Origin: CAJQQK01 sp963696075
GTDB taxonomy: Bacteria > Pseudomonadota > Alphaproteobacteria > Rhizobiales > Hyphomicrobiaceae
NCBI GenBank assembly: GCA_963696075.1
Contig: CAVOJD010000035.1
Coordinates: 1-60,409 of the forward strand
DNA length: 60,409 nt
Direction: 5' to 3'
The notes under the pieces are model-generated. The model did not search any database. It was not told the DNA's origin and saw nothing but the letters and a program-made list of their open reading frames with translations. Numbering within the stretch: position 1 is the first letter of the stretch; each line of letters opens with the position of its first letter. Of the stretch, positions 28,855 through 37,003 are shown piece after piece. A program made the position numbers and the translations under genes.

Positions 28855-29228
28855 TCACCGGAGGGAGACCGACCAGTTCACCGGTGCGTCCTTCACCGGT
28901 GTGCTGACTGCGAACGACATCAGGATCAGCATGGACGGCAAGGGGCGTGGCGGGACAACGTCTTCGTCGAACGACTCTGGCGCACGATCAAGTACGAGGA
29001 GGTCTACCTCTACGCCTACGAAAGCGTCAGCGCGGCGCACGCAGGGATCGGGCGCTATCTCGATCTCTACAATGGCCGCCGGCCGCATTCGTCTCTTGAC
29101 GGCATGACGCCGGACGAGGCCTACTTCGGACAACAGAGCACGCCGCCGATCCGCTTGGCGGCCTAACCCCGGCAGACGATCCACTTATCCAAGCGGAAAA
29201 TCTGTCCGAACAACCGGGGCCACTTCAA
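28855..29228 (+). mobile_element. IS3 family remnant: 3' end of OrfB transposase, frameshifted, with right terminal region
   Basis: The last 100 or so residues of an IS3 OrfB integrase domain. ETDQFTGASFTGVLTANDIRISMDGKG is in frame 1; after about 28945 the family sequence continues in frame 3 as RDNVFVERLWRTIKYEEVYL, DLYNGRRPHSSLDGMTPDEAYFG, ending at 29166. The catalytic E of the DDE triad is in the VERLW segment; the first two acidic residues are lost. The bases up to about 29228 end CCGGGGCCACTTCA, matching typical IS3-type termini. It abuts the IS66 fragment. Confidence 0.75.
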
Positions 29229-29271
29229 ATCAGGCAAATCTATGGACGGTGCAGATGCGGTCAGGGGCTGC

Positions 29272-30621
29272 CTACTCAGTACGGCGCATCTTCTTGAAAC
29301 GCTCGCTATGCTGTTCGCGATCGGTGATTGTTATCTTCACTGGAATCTTGAACGACGGCATCCGATCGCGACAGAACGCACGCACGCGCTTCTTCAGTGA
29401 ATCGAGATCCTCGGATTCTATTATATTGAATCGAGCCGCTACGATTTGGCCAGTCAACGGAGTTTTTTCACCATACACTGCGACATCCTGAACGTTGTCG
29501 AGCTGCAACAAAAAACTTTCTATTTCGGCCGGGTAGACTTTCTGGCCGCCAATGTTGATGATGTCGCTGACGCGCCCGAGGATGCGAATGTAATCGCCAT
29601 TGACCTCGACCATATCCTCAGTATTGATCCATCCCTCAGCGTCGAATGGACTGGGCGAATTCAGGTAGCCGAGCATCGCCGACTTGGCGCGGATGTGGAG
29701 CAATCCGTCGACCACCCGGGTTTCGAAGCCCTCACCTCCGATCTTGACCCATAACGAATCGACACTCTCCGATTTGGAACGCAAAACCCCAACTTCGGTC
29801 AAGCCATAGGTTTGGAGCAATTCAACGTTCGGAAAGGTTTCGTTCAACCGCTTCAGAGTGCTCGCTGGCATCGCTTCAGTGCCGTAGGTGATCAGCTGGA
29901 GTGACGACAGATCGTAATTGCGGTACGATTCTGCGATTAACAGTTGATTGAGAAAAGTTGGCGATGTTGGCAGGGTCTGGACACGATGGTGCTGGATCGC
30001 GCGGCATATTTCATCCGGGTCGCGCCTCGGTACCGAGACGACCGTGCCGCCGTTGGACAACGAGTACAGTAGCGTATTGATCCCACCAAGATGGTCCAGC
30101 AGCAAAAAAGTCAATGTAGTGCGACGGTGGCGCTGCACGCGAAACTTGTCGAGCAGGGCATCCACATCATGCAGGATTGCTTTGTGCTTGCCGGTCGAGC
30201 CCGAAGAAAACACCACCAGTCCAGGATTGCCGCTATCGATCAGCTTGAGGGTAAGCGGATTGCGCACCTCGGTTTGGCCGGTTGTGGCCACCACCCACTT
30301 GTCTTCATCATCCAGTTCGACTAGAAGTTGCACTTCAGCGATCTCAAAGAACTCTTCGCGATACGCACGCACCGCTTGGGTTAGCGGCACTGCAATCGCA
30401 CGTAGTTCGAAAAGCGCCAACAGGAATGCACAGGCATTGGGTGAATAGTCACCGTCGAGCGCCACGACCGAGCCCGTGCCAACACCATGGTCGCGCAACA
30501 CCTCAATGCACCGTGTCACGCGCCCTAACACCTCGTGATAATCATATGGCTCGTCACGCCAGACAATCGCTGGCAGATCGCGCCACTGCGCCATGCGTTC
30601 AGTCAACCAAAGATTGTTCAC
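29272..30621 (-). CDS. AMP-dependent acyl synthetase/ligase
   Basis: A 449-residue adenylate-forming enzyme. P-loop VVFSSGSTGKHKAIL (about residues 136-150), LLLDHLGGINTLLYSL, LQTYGLTEVGVL, WINTEDMVEVNGDYIRILGR and the hinge SDIINIGGQKVYPAEIE are standard; the C-terminal catalytic lysine region is MPSFKIPVKI. At 449 residues it is shorter than acetyl-CoA synthetases and similar to stand-alone ligases that load an ACP. The start overlaps the stop of the SDR gene by four bases. With the ACP, SDR and acyltransferase upstream, it probably activates a short or hydroxylated acyl acid for attachment to a sugar. Confidence 0.85.
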   Translation of the reverse strand: MNNLWLTERMAQWRDLPAIVWRDEPYDYHEVLGRVTRCIEVLRDHGVGTGSVVALDGDYSPNACAFLLALFELRAIAVPLTQAVRAYREEFFEIAEVQLLVELDDEDKWVVATTGQTEVRNPLTLKLIDSGNPGLVVFSSGSTGKHKAILHDVDALLDKFRVQRHRRTTLTFLLLDHLGGINTLLYSLSNGGTVVSVPRRDPDEICRAIQHHRVQTLPTSPTFLNQLLIAESYRNYDLSSLQLITYGTEAMPASTLKRLNETFPNVELLQTYGLTEVGVLRSKSESVDSLWVKIGGEGFETRVVDGLLHIRAKSAMLGYLNSPSPFDAEGWINTEDMVEVNGDYIRILGRVSDIINIGGQKVYPAEIESFLLQLDNVQDVAVYGEKTPLTGQIVAARFNIIESEDLDSLKKRVRAFCRDRMPSFKIPVKITITDREQHSERFKKMRRTE

Positions 30622-31322
30622 GATACGCCTCCGAGGTATACAACCTGTCCGGTCACGTAGCTGCTCTCCCGCTGGGTAAAGAATTCAACAACATTGGCAA
30701 CATCGTCGAAAGTACCAAGACGTTTGATTGCCATGTCGTCGATGATGTTCTTGATCTTTTCTGGTGGAACAGCCTTAATTAGATCAGTTTCGACCGGGGT
30801 CGGTCCAACTGCATTAACGGTGATTCCAAGCTCGCCAAGCTCACGCGCCATGATGCGGGTAATCGTTTCAACTGCGGCTTTGGAGGCGGCATAGACGGCC
30901 TCACCATTCAGCCGGAGTGGCACTGCCACCGTCGAGAAATTGACAATTCGACCGTAGCGGTGTCGCTGCATGAGTTTGGCACTCTCGCGACTCACAATTG
31001 TGGTTCCAACAAAGTTGGTCGCCATGATCCGATTGATTGTTGCAGTCGGCGTCAACAGAATATGATTTATCGAGGCGATACCGGCATTGTTGATCACAAT
31101 ATCCAGCCGCCCGTGCCGCTTCTTGATATCAGAGATCATGGTACGAACCTGAGCCTCATCAGTGACATCAGTGAGATGATGCTGATATCCTTCACAATGC
31201 CAATCAGGTGCATCGCGGCTGCACCCCTCCACGAGCGCCCCCCTCGCTGCATACCGCTCTGCCAGGTAACGGCCGATACCCTTGCGGGCGCCGGTGATTA
31301 ATACAACCTCAGAACTCGTCAT
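30618..31322 (-). CDS. Short-chain dehydrogenase/reductase (FabG-like 3-oxoacyl-ACP reductase)
   Basis: A 234-residue classical SDR: cofactor motif LITGARKGIGRYLAER (residues 8-23), NNAG (IVINNAGIAS), catalytic serine (VNFSTVAVP) and YAASK, and C-terminal SSYVTGQVVYLGG as in FabG. It begins three bases after the ACP stop and ends overlapping the AMP ligase start, so it probably reduces a 3-oxoacyl group carried on that ACP to the 3-hydroxyacyl form. It might instead act on a sugar; context favours the acyl substrate. Confidence 0.85.
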   Translation of the reverse strand: MTSSEVVLITGARKGIGRYLAERYAARGALVEGCSRDAPDWHCEGYQHHLTDVTDEAQVRTMISDIKKRHGRLDIVINNAGIASINHILLTPTATINRIMATNFVGTTIVSRESAKLMQRHRYGRIVNFSTVAVPLRLNGEAVYAASKAAVETITRIMARELGELGITVNAVGPTPVETDLIKAVPPEKIKNIIDDMAIKRLGTFDDVANVVEFFTQRESSYVTGQVVYLGGVS

Positions 31323-31325
31323 TCT

Positions 31326-31643
31326 TTAACCCTCGTCAGCCAGCAAGCTACAGATGTAGTCGGTGAGGGTACCGACGGTGCGGAATGGGCTATTGCGCAT
31401 AGACATGGCGCGGTCGTTCGCCAATGCGATCACGATGCCGTACTCGCTCTCGATCCATTGTTCGAGATCGACCACCAGGGTCACCAAACCGAGCGAGTCA
31501 AGCATCGCCTCCTGCCCGACTAGCCCGGTCGCTTCTCCGAAATTGGGTGGAAGATCCTTGCCACTAGCGGTTAAGACATCATCGAGTACCGCTAATACCG
31601 CTCTGGCGACAGCGGCACGATCGATCGATATATCTTGGGCCAT
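31326..31643 (-). CDS. Acyl carrier protein
   Basis: A 105-residue ACP. The phosphopantetheine site is MLDSLGLVTLVVDLE with serine at residue 50, followed by the acidic helix WIESEYGIVIA. It is longer than housekeeping AcpP (about 78) and more like dedicated ACPs in modification clusters. It sits 3 bases before the SDR and 54 bases after the acyltransferase. It would carry the acyl group between the AMP ligase and the acyltransferase. Confidence 0.88.
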   Translation of the reverse strand: MAQDISIDRAAVARAVLAVLDDVLTASGKDLPPNFGEATGLVGQEAMLDSLGLVTLVVDLEQWIESEYGIVIALANDRAMSMRNSPFRTVGTLTDYICSLLADEG

Positions 31644-31697
31644 GCGACTTGTGCTCCTGTATGTATATAAGGTCCTATCGGCAGCGGCAGCCGAAAG

Positions 31698-32306
31698 TTA
31701 TGAGCGCCAACGAGCTAGAGAGATCTTCTGCGTGCCGTTGATCAGGGTCTGGGGGGGGACATCGTTATTGACAATCGATCCGGCGCTGATCACCGAACCT
31801 GCGCCGACTGTAACGCCCGGTAGAATAATACAGCGCGAGCCAAGCCAGACGCCGTCGCCAACCACGATTGGCGCAGTGGTAAGCGCTCCCGCGCGTTGTT
31901 CCTTTGGCCCAATTTCGTGGGTAGCGGTTAGAAAGAGTACCTCGTGTCCCACTCCTACGCGGTCACCGATTGTGATCGAGTTGGCCAAGTCTAACAGACA
32001 GCCAATATTAAATAGGCAATCCTGACCAATCTTCAGCCGCTGGTGGATCGGTCCTCCGCCAGTGATCCTCGGCATGGCATACATCAGGCAACCACTTTTG
32101 ATCTGGAAGCCAGCGGCACGAAGGGCATAGCACCGAAGCCGGTTCCCAACCATGTCGGGCAGAAATGCGCAGACCAATCTGGCGAGTAGCAGCCGGGGGC
32201 GCAGCGCGCTGAACTCTTCGCCCAGCACGCGAACTATGCGGCTTGCCCAGCCGGTTGAACAATTCATTGATGTAGTGTTGGGTGACTGTTGCGACGGCTC
32301 AACCAC
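31698..32306 (-). CDS. Hexapeptide-repeat acyltransferase (NodL/LacA-like LbH)
   Basis: About 200 residues with left-handed beta-helix hexapeptides: IKSGCLMYAMPRITGGG, LKIGQDCLFNIGCLLDLANSITIGDRVGVGHEVLF, IVVGDGVWLGSRCIILPGVTVGAGSVISAGSIVNNDVPP. TATHEIG supplies the probable catalytic histidine. The GTG start at 32306 overlaps a doubtful 81-codon frame; the internal ATG at 32267 (MNCSTGWASR) is also possible. It heads the ACP, SDR, ligase operon and is the likely enzyme that transfers the ACP-borne acyl group to a sugar hydroxyl or amine. Confidence 0.82.
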   Translation of the reverse strand: MVEPSQQSPNTTSMNCSTGWASRIVRVLGEEFSALRPRLLLARLVCAFLPDMVGNRLRCYALRAAGFQIKSGCLMYAMPRITGGGPIHQRLKIGQDCLFNIGCLLDLANSITIGDRVGVGHEVLFLTATHEIGPKEQRAGALTTAPIVVGDGVWLGSRCIILPGVTVGAGSVISAGSIVNNDVPPQTLINGTQKISLARWRS

Positions 32307-32544
32307 TGCAAGCTCTCTTGTCGTTCAACATCAGCAGGGGCTTGGGCAGGGCTGAAAAGCGAATAAGAGCCCTGACCGTTGCAGCCTCGCTACAAGCAGC
32401 TAGCTCATCCAATTTGGAGCGTCTCAAGCAGCAGCTATGCTCTTCGCTTCCGTGGACGGACATGCTGTCTAGATCGCGTCTGAGAGCTACTTGACGCACC
32501 GATCCAGTCGGCGCGTCGAGATTCACGATTACATCTCTGCCCAT
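32299..32544 (-). CDS. Small hypothetical protein, doubtful
   Basis: An 81-codon frame from ATG 32544 on the same strand as the acyl operon, overlapping its first gene by eight bases. The product (MGRDVIVNLDAPTGSVRQVAL, then a Cys-Cys pair) resembles nothing I recognise, and no clear ribosome binding site precedes it. Position is the only argument in favour. Confidence 0.22.
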   Translation of the reverse strand: MGRDVIVNLDAPTGSVRQVALRRDLDSMSVHGSEEHSCCLRRSKLDELAACSEAATVRALIRFSALPKPLLMLNDKRACSG

Positions 32545-32912
32545 CAGTTAATCACCCACTCATACATCCGCTGTTTTTAGATGAGGACGACATAGTACAA
32601 GGCGATGTTTGACACTAATCCATCATGTTCTCCACGAAAAATGAGCAGTAAAGTTATCGAGTGTGACCTGAGCCCCTTCTCTCATCCACTTATGCGGAGA
32701 GCCCTTAGGATAGTCACTTATCGCCTTGGCCGGTCACCCGAGCTGCCCGTCGTGGGCCACTGTTAGTGCGTGCGGGATACTGCAACGCTCTGATTGGGAG
32801 TTTACGATGTTATCAGAAAATTGGCGAATTGTGTTCTGAATACCCTTCAATTCAGTGATAATATCTCCAACAATATCGAAATTGCGCAAGCCTGCAGGAT
32901 AAAGGACTGACC
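32545..32912. other. AT-richer intergenic region between divergent genes
   Basis: This stretch separates the - strand acyl operon from the + strand acyltransferase-3 gene and presumably holds both promoters. It is clearly less GC-rich than the surrounding genes. A purine run AAAGGA precedes the TTG start at 32913. I see no inverted repeats of note and no coding frame with support. Confidence 0.4.
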
Positions 32913-34032
32913 TTGCGGCATCCGTCCGACTACGTTGCTTCCCTGGATCTATGCCGAGGCTTGGCCGCGATCGGGGTGTTGCTTTATCACATAGATTTCA
33001 TGTTTTTTGGAACGCACGGCATGCTGCTTCATCGCGGTTATTTGTGCGTCGACTTCTTTTTTCTGCTCAGTGGATATGTCATTGCGCTTAGTTACGATCA
33101 GAGATTTCGGGATGGATTGAGCGTCAGTTCTTTTATTCTCGTCCGGGTTGCGCGTCTTTGGCCGCTGGTGGTTCTGACCACGCTGTTGGGGCTGGTCGCC
33201 TACCTTGCCCGTGCCCACAAAGACCGGATCGACGTTGACGCGCCATGGCTATTGGTTGAATTCACGGCCAACATTTTCATGCTGCCGGCTTTCTCCAAGC
33301 TGATCTTGTTTCCATTCAATCCGGCGGCATGGTCGATTTTCTTCGAGATGGCAGTGAATATCTTCTATGCAGCGGTCTTCGTATATCTCAGTGGCCGAGT
33401 TCATCTTGGGGCTTGTGGTCGCGGGCGCTCTTGGCCTGGTGATGGCCGTAGAGGTGCACAATTCGCTCGATTTGGGTTGGGGAAGCGACAACTTTCTCTT
33501 CGGGTTCCCAAGGGTGGTTTTCTCCTTCTTCCTCGGCGTCGCCATTCAACGTTCAGGCGCATGGATGAAGCTAACCTGGGTGCGCGGCCCGTATCCGCTC
33601 TTTGGCGGGCTCCTTACAACCACACTGTTGTTGAGTGTTCCGCCAACGGCCAGCTCACCATTTGACGGTTACTATGACCTGGGCGTCGTCACTGTCTTGT
33701 TTCCGATGCTGCTGGTCATTGCGGTTTCCTCGACTTTGCCGCAAGGCGTCAGTCAGGGGGCATTGCTACTAGGTGGAATTTCGTATTCCGTTTATTTGCT
33801 GCATACGCCATTGATGATACTGTATTCGGGCGTTCCGCAAGTGGTTCTGGGACAGAAGATTGCGACCTTAGCTCCCTGGGCTGGGATGATTTTTGTGCCG
33901 ATTTTGCTTATTATCTCTTATTTATGCTGGGTGTGTTTCGAGCGACCGGCCCAGAAGTGGTTGAGGGCCGGTGCGGTACGGCGTCAGGGCGAAATTATGA
34001 AGAGTACGACTTTGAATAATCCTTCGAAATAG
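32913..34032 (+). pseudogene. Acyltransferase-3 family membrane protein, one frameshift
   Basis: Acyltransferase-3 proteins O-acetylate or O-acylate surface glycans across the inner membrane. From TTG 32913 the frame gives YVASLDLCRGLAAIGVLLYHI (the R-G-x-A-A...H pattern), GVDFFF-like VDFFFLLSGYVIA, and VRVARLWPLVVLTTL. Near 33395 the family sequence moves from frame 3 to frame 1: EFILGLVVAGALGLVMA, SFFLGVAIQRSG, LLGGISYSVYLLHTPLMI and CFERPAQKWLR, stop 34032. One repaired base gives about 372 residues with about ten helices, normal for the family. Sequencing error or phase-off allele. Confidence 0.8.
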
Positions 34033-34099
34033 AATGCGCAGCGCATTTGCATCTTTTCCAGGTTCTGCGGGGCGGCAGCCCAAGTCCCGCAAGAGATGA

Positions 34100-35130
34100 C
34101 CTGATTACCCCGACGTTTCCGCTGCCGGTCTGACGTTTGCGATGGTGCGGTGAGGGACGGGTGCCGTTTTGACGGCAGCGCGGGCCAGCCGTTCAAGGTT
34201 CTTGGCGAGCACAAAGCGGCGATTGAAGCGCCACTCGTAGGCGGCGAGATAGCGATCGGTGTGGTGAGCGTCGCAACTGCGGCAGGTGCCGTTGATGGCC
34301 CCCTTGAGATTACCAAGCCCGGTATTCGACCAGTGCATCAGAACCTGCTTTGGCCGACCGCCGCCGGTAACGACCGGCAGGTGGCGCATGCCGGCGTCGG
34401 CGAGTCCCTTGAAACAGGCGAGCCCATCACTGACGACGATGGAACCCGGCCTGATGTTGGCCGTCGCATAGTCGCGGATCGCTTCTTTGGTGAAGGCCTT
34501 CACGCGGCGCACGTGCGTAAAGAGCGGTTTGCCGTCACGGGTCGCAACGGCCAACACGAAAGGGACCTTGTTGCCCGCGCCCCGGCCTGTCTTTCCAGGC
34601 TTTTCGCCACCCAGATACGCATCATCGATCTGTACATCGCCTGCGAGCTTGTAGATCGTGTTGCGCTGTCGCATGACCTCCATCAACTTCTGCTTCATCA
34701 GCCACGCAGTGTCCCACTTCACGTCCAGTTGGCGCGCGAGTTCGAGACCGGAGATGTCGTTCTTGGCTGAGGTGATCAGGTGCATCGCCAAGAACCACTT
34801 GGTCAGCGGCGTCTTCGATTTGTGGAAGATCGTGCCAGCCTTGGCCGAGGTCTGCAGCCGGCAGTCCGAGCATTGGAAATGGCGGCGCGCCGGCGACCAG
34901 CTATGGCGAACGCTGCCGCAGCGCGGGCACACGAAACCATCCGGCCAGCGCATCGCGATCAACGCGGCCTGGCACTTCTCCTCGGTCCCATAGCGTTCAT
35001 GGAACTCGGCGAGGCTCAGCCCCTTTTGAAACTGCACTCGATTGCGCGCCATCGCTGCCTCCCGTTCGAATAACTGAAGCCAGCAATATCAGACACTTGT
35101 GGCGCCAAGAGGACGTGTCTGGGTAATCAG
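34100..35130 (-). mobile_element. IS1595 family insertion sequence with exact 8-bp target duplication
   Basis: The left end CCTGATTACCC-CGAC (from 34100) and the complement of the right end CCTGATTACCC-AGAC (to 35130) form terminal inverted repeats. The flanks are identical: AGAGATGA at 34092-34099 and AGAGATGA at 35131-35138. An 8-bp duplication and the 1,031-bp size fit IS1595. The intact ends, intact transposase and duplication show a recent, simple insertion into the spacer after the acyltransferase-3 gene. Confidence 0.92.
34105..35052 (-). CDS. IS1595 family transposase (ISXO2-like)
   Basis: A 315-residue transposase. N-terminal zinc ribbon FVCPRCGSVRHSW ... HFQCSDC (about residues 38-66), then the DDE-type nuclease region: VQIDDAYLGGEKPGK (first D), IVVSDGLACFKGL (second D), and HWSNTGLGNLKGAI with the N/H-rich third block, followed by RYLAAYEWRFNRRF typical of the family. 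It fills most of the element and its frame is unbroken, so it may be active. Confidence 0.93.
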   Translation of the reverse strand: MARNRVQFQKGLSLAEFHERYGTEEKCQAALIAMRWPDGFVCPRCGSVRHSWSPARRHFQCSDCRLQTSAKAGTIFHKSKTPLTKWFLAMHLITSAKNDISGLELARQLDVKWDTAWLMKQKLMEVMRQRNTIYKLAGDVQIDDAYLGGEKPGKTGRGAGNKVPFVLAVATRDGKPLFTHVRRVKAFTKEAIRDYATANIRPGSIVVSDGLACFKGLADAGMRHLPVVTGGGRPKQVLMHWSNTGLGNLKGAINGTCRSCDAHHTDRYLAAYEWRFNRRFVLAKNLERLARAAVKTAPVPHRTIANVRPAAETSG

Positions 35131-35160
35131 GAGAGATGATCCCCGATTCCGAGAGGGTGT

Positions 35161-35544
35161 TTGCGGGCAGAAGTCGATTTGGGAACGTCGGGTGGGCGCA
35201 AACTTGTGGGTGGCTTTGACGGAGGTGGCATCACATCGAACGGCGGCGTGGCGTTGCTCGATCGTCGTCGGCCAGACCTCTCCGAGCATTGGAAGCATCT
35301 GGCAACGACGAACCCTATCGAAAGCACGTTTGCCACCGTGCGCCACCGCACGATCCGATCAAAAGGCTGCCTCTCGAACAAGACCGCCTTGGCATTGGTC
35401 TTCAAGCTTGTCGAGGCTGCCCAGAAACGCTGGCGCCGCCTTGAAAAGCCGAACCAGTTGCCGAAGGTCGTGCTCGGTGTCAAGTTCAGTAACGGGTATG
35501 AAGTGATAAAACCTACCAATCGTCAACCCGAAGCCGCCGCCTGA
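35161..35544 (+). pseudogene. Chimeric transposase remnant: IS1380-like start joined to IS256-like C-terminus
   Basis: The first 30 or so residues (VGGFDGGGITSNGGVALLD) match the conserved opening of IS1380 transposases. From about 35280 the frame continues as HWKHLATTNPIESTFATVRHRT and RSKGCLSNKTALALVFKLVEAAQKRWRRL, which is the C-terminus of an IS256 transposase. The two fragments are fused in frame, with the junction near 35278. Neither catalytic domain is present. The bases after the stop (CGTCACCAAGAATTGGCGATAGCTC, up to about 35580) look like the usual right end region of such IS256 elements. Confidence 0.7.
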
Positions 35545-35656
35545 TCCATCAGGCCGTCACCAAGAATTGGCGATAGCTCTTGGCGCGGTTCTTCCCATGG
35601 AGCTGCAGAATGGTTTCGTCCGACATCGTATGAGCTCGGTGTCTGTCCACCGGGCC

Positions 35657-36808
35657 TTAAGCTGACTTCGGCCATTCCGCATGCCCCCTGGCAAGTTGTT
35701 TCATTAATAGCATCGGATATCGTTGGCCTAGTGAGACGTGGCATGTTCGCTTTAGAATATCGAGCGTTCGCGGGCATGTCTCGGCGGAATACTCTATGTC
35801 TCGCTTTGCCCAATTCCAAACATTCATTAGAGGGTGAAACGAACTCCTCTGCACCATCGCTTCCCAGTTCGTGTATACATGACGTCCACTATCAAACAGC
35901 CGGTATGTGCCACGCCGGCTCTCAGCAAAACGCTTCGCGTCTTCAGCGGTATCAAAGATTACATGCACGCCGCATGCATTTTCTGGATCGTTGTGAGGGC
36001 AAATCCTAAAGACGTTGCTTCTATTCAAAGCTCTTCGCATCATGTCGTTGCGCTTTCGGAGCCGCGATATAATTGAAGGCAACTTGGAAAGCTGAACACT
36101 CAAAATCACGCTCGACATATCGGTGGCCTTGAAATTGAAGCCAGTAAAGTACGGCTGATTGATCCCATCATGCTGGCGGATCTGCGCACCGACGTCATGA
36201 TACATAAGGGCGCGTTGGAAGATGCTCTCATCCCCGGTCAGCAATGCTCCCCCTTCGCCAGCATTGATATTCTTGTGAAAGTTGAAACTCAACGCACCTG
36301 CTGCACCGATCGTGCCGACGCACTTGCCGCGATAGGGCACGCCAACGGCCTGGCAGGCGTCCTCGATGACGATCAGGTCATGACGTCGAGCAATGTCCAG
36401 AATTTCTGCCATGGCGCAGACAACATTGCCCATGTGCACCGGAATAATAGCTCTGGTCTGAGGCGTAATCTTCCGCTTGATATCCTCAGGATCGATAGTA
36501 ACGGTTTCGTCGATTTCAACGAGAACCGGCACGGCTCCAACGGCAATTACCGCTGCCGCAGTCGAGAGCCAAGTGTAGGCGGGTACGAGAACTTCGTCTC
36601 CGGGGCCTATCTGAGCAGCGGCAAGCGCGCTGGCGAGCACGCTGGTCCCGCTATTCATTGCGATCGCATATTTGGTTCCGGTAAATTTCTTGAGTTGCTC
36701 CTCAAAACGATCTGAATAAGAAGGAGACCGTGATCCGTATCGACTGAGGTGGCCAGATGCAAAAACTGGCGCTAAAGCCAACCACTCTCGTAATCCGACT
36801 CTAGACAT
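35657..36808 (-). CDS. DegT/DnrJ/EryC1/StrS family PLP-dependent sugar aminotransferase
   Basis: A 383-residue aminotransferase that converts a sugar (or cyclitol) carbonyl to an amine. MNSGTSVLASALAA (residues 51-64), VLVPAYTWLSTAAAV, IEDACQAVG (D150 region) and the PLP lysine K179 in SFNFHKNINAGEGG are all present, and length is normal. The C-terminus is less conserved than in 4-aminosugar enzymes, and there is no adjacent 4,6-dehydratase. It lies 195 bases downstream of a GMC oxidoreductase on the same strand, which could supply the carbonyl. Confidence 0.88.
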   Translation of the reverse strand: MSRVGLREWLALAPVFASGHLSRYGSRSPSYSDRFEEQLKKFTGTKYAIAMNSGTSVLASALAAAQIGPGDEVLVPAYTWLSTAAAVIAVGAVPVLVEIDETVTIDPEDIKRKITPQTRAIIPVHMGNVVCAMAEILDIARRHDLIVIEDACQAVGVPYRGKCVGTIGAAGALSFNFHKNINAGEGGALLTGDESIFQRALMYHDVGAQIRQHDGINQPYFTGFNFKATDMSSVILSVQLSKLPSIISRLRKRNDMMRRALNRSNVFRICPHNDPENACGVHVIFDTAEDAKRFAESRRGTYRLFDSGRHVYTNWEAMVQRSSFHPLMNVWNWAKRDIEYSAETCPRTLDILKRTCHVSLGQRYPMLLMKQLARGHAEWPKSA

Positions 36809-37003
36809 GTCTGGCTCTCCTCACAATATTGACTTTGAATTCTTCAAGTTGTCTTCTTTATATCCTTATGGCGCCAGATTAACAGCACCGCGCACAGCAT
36901 CATTCTAAAATCCAATCATCAAGAAAAAAGACGCAACAGCTCAAACTCTTAGTTGTTAAGCGAAAAATGGACTATTCCCCTTAACCTCTTACTGCGCCAT
37001 CAG

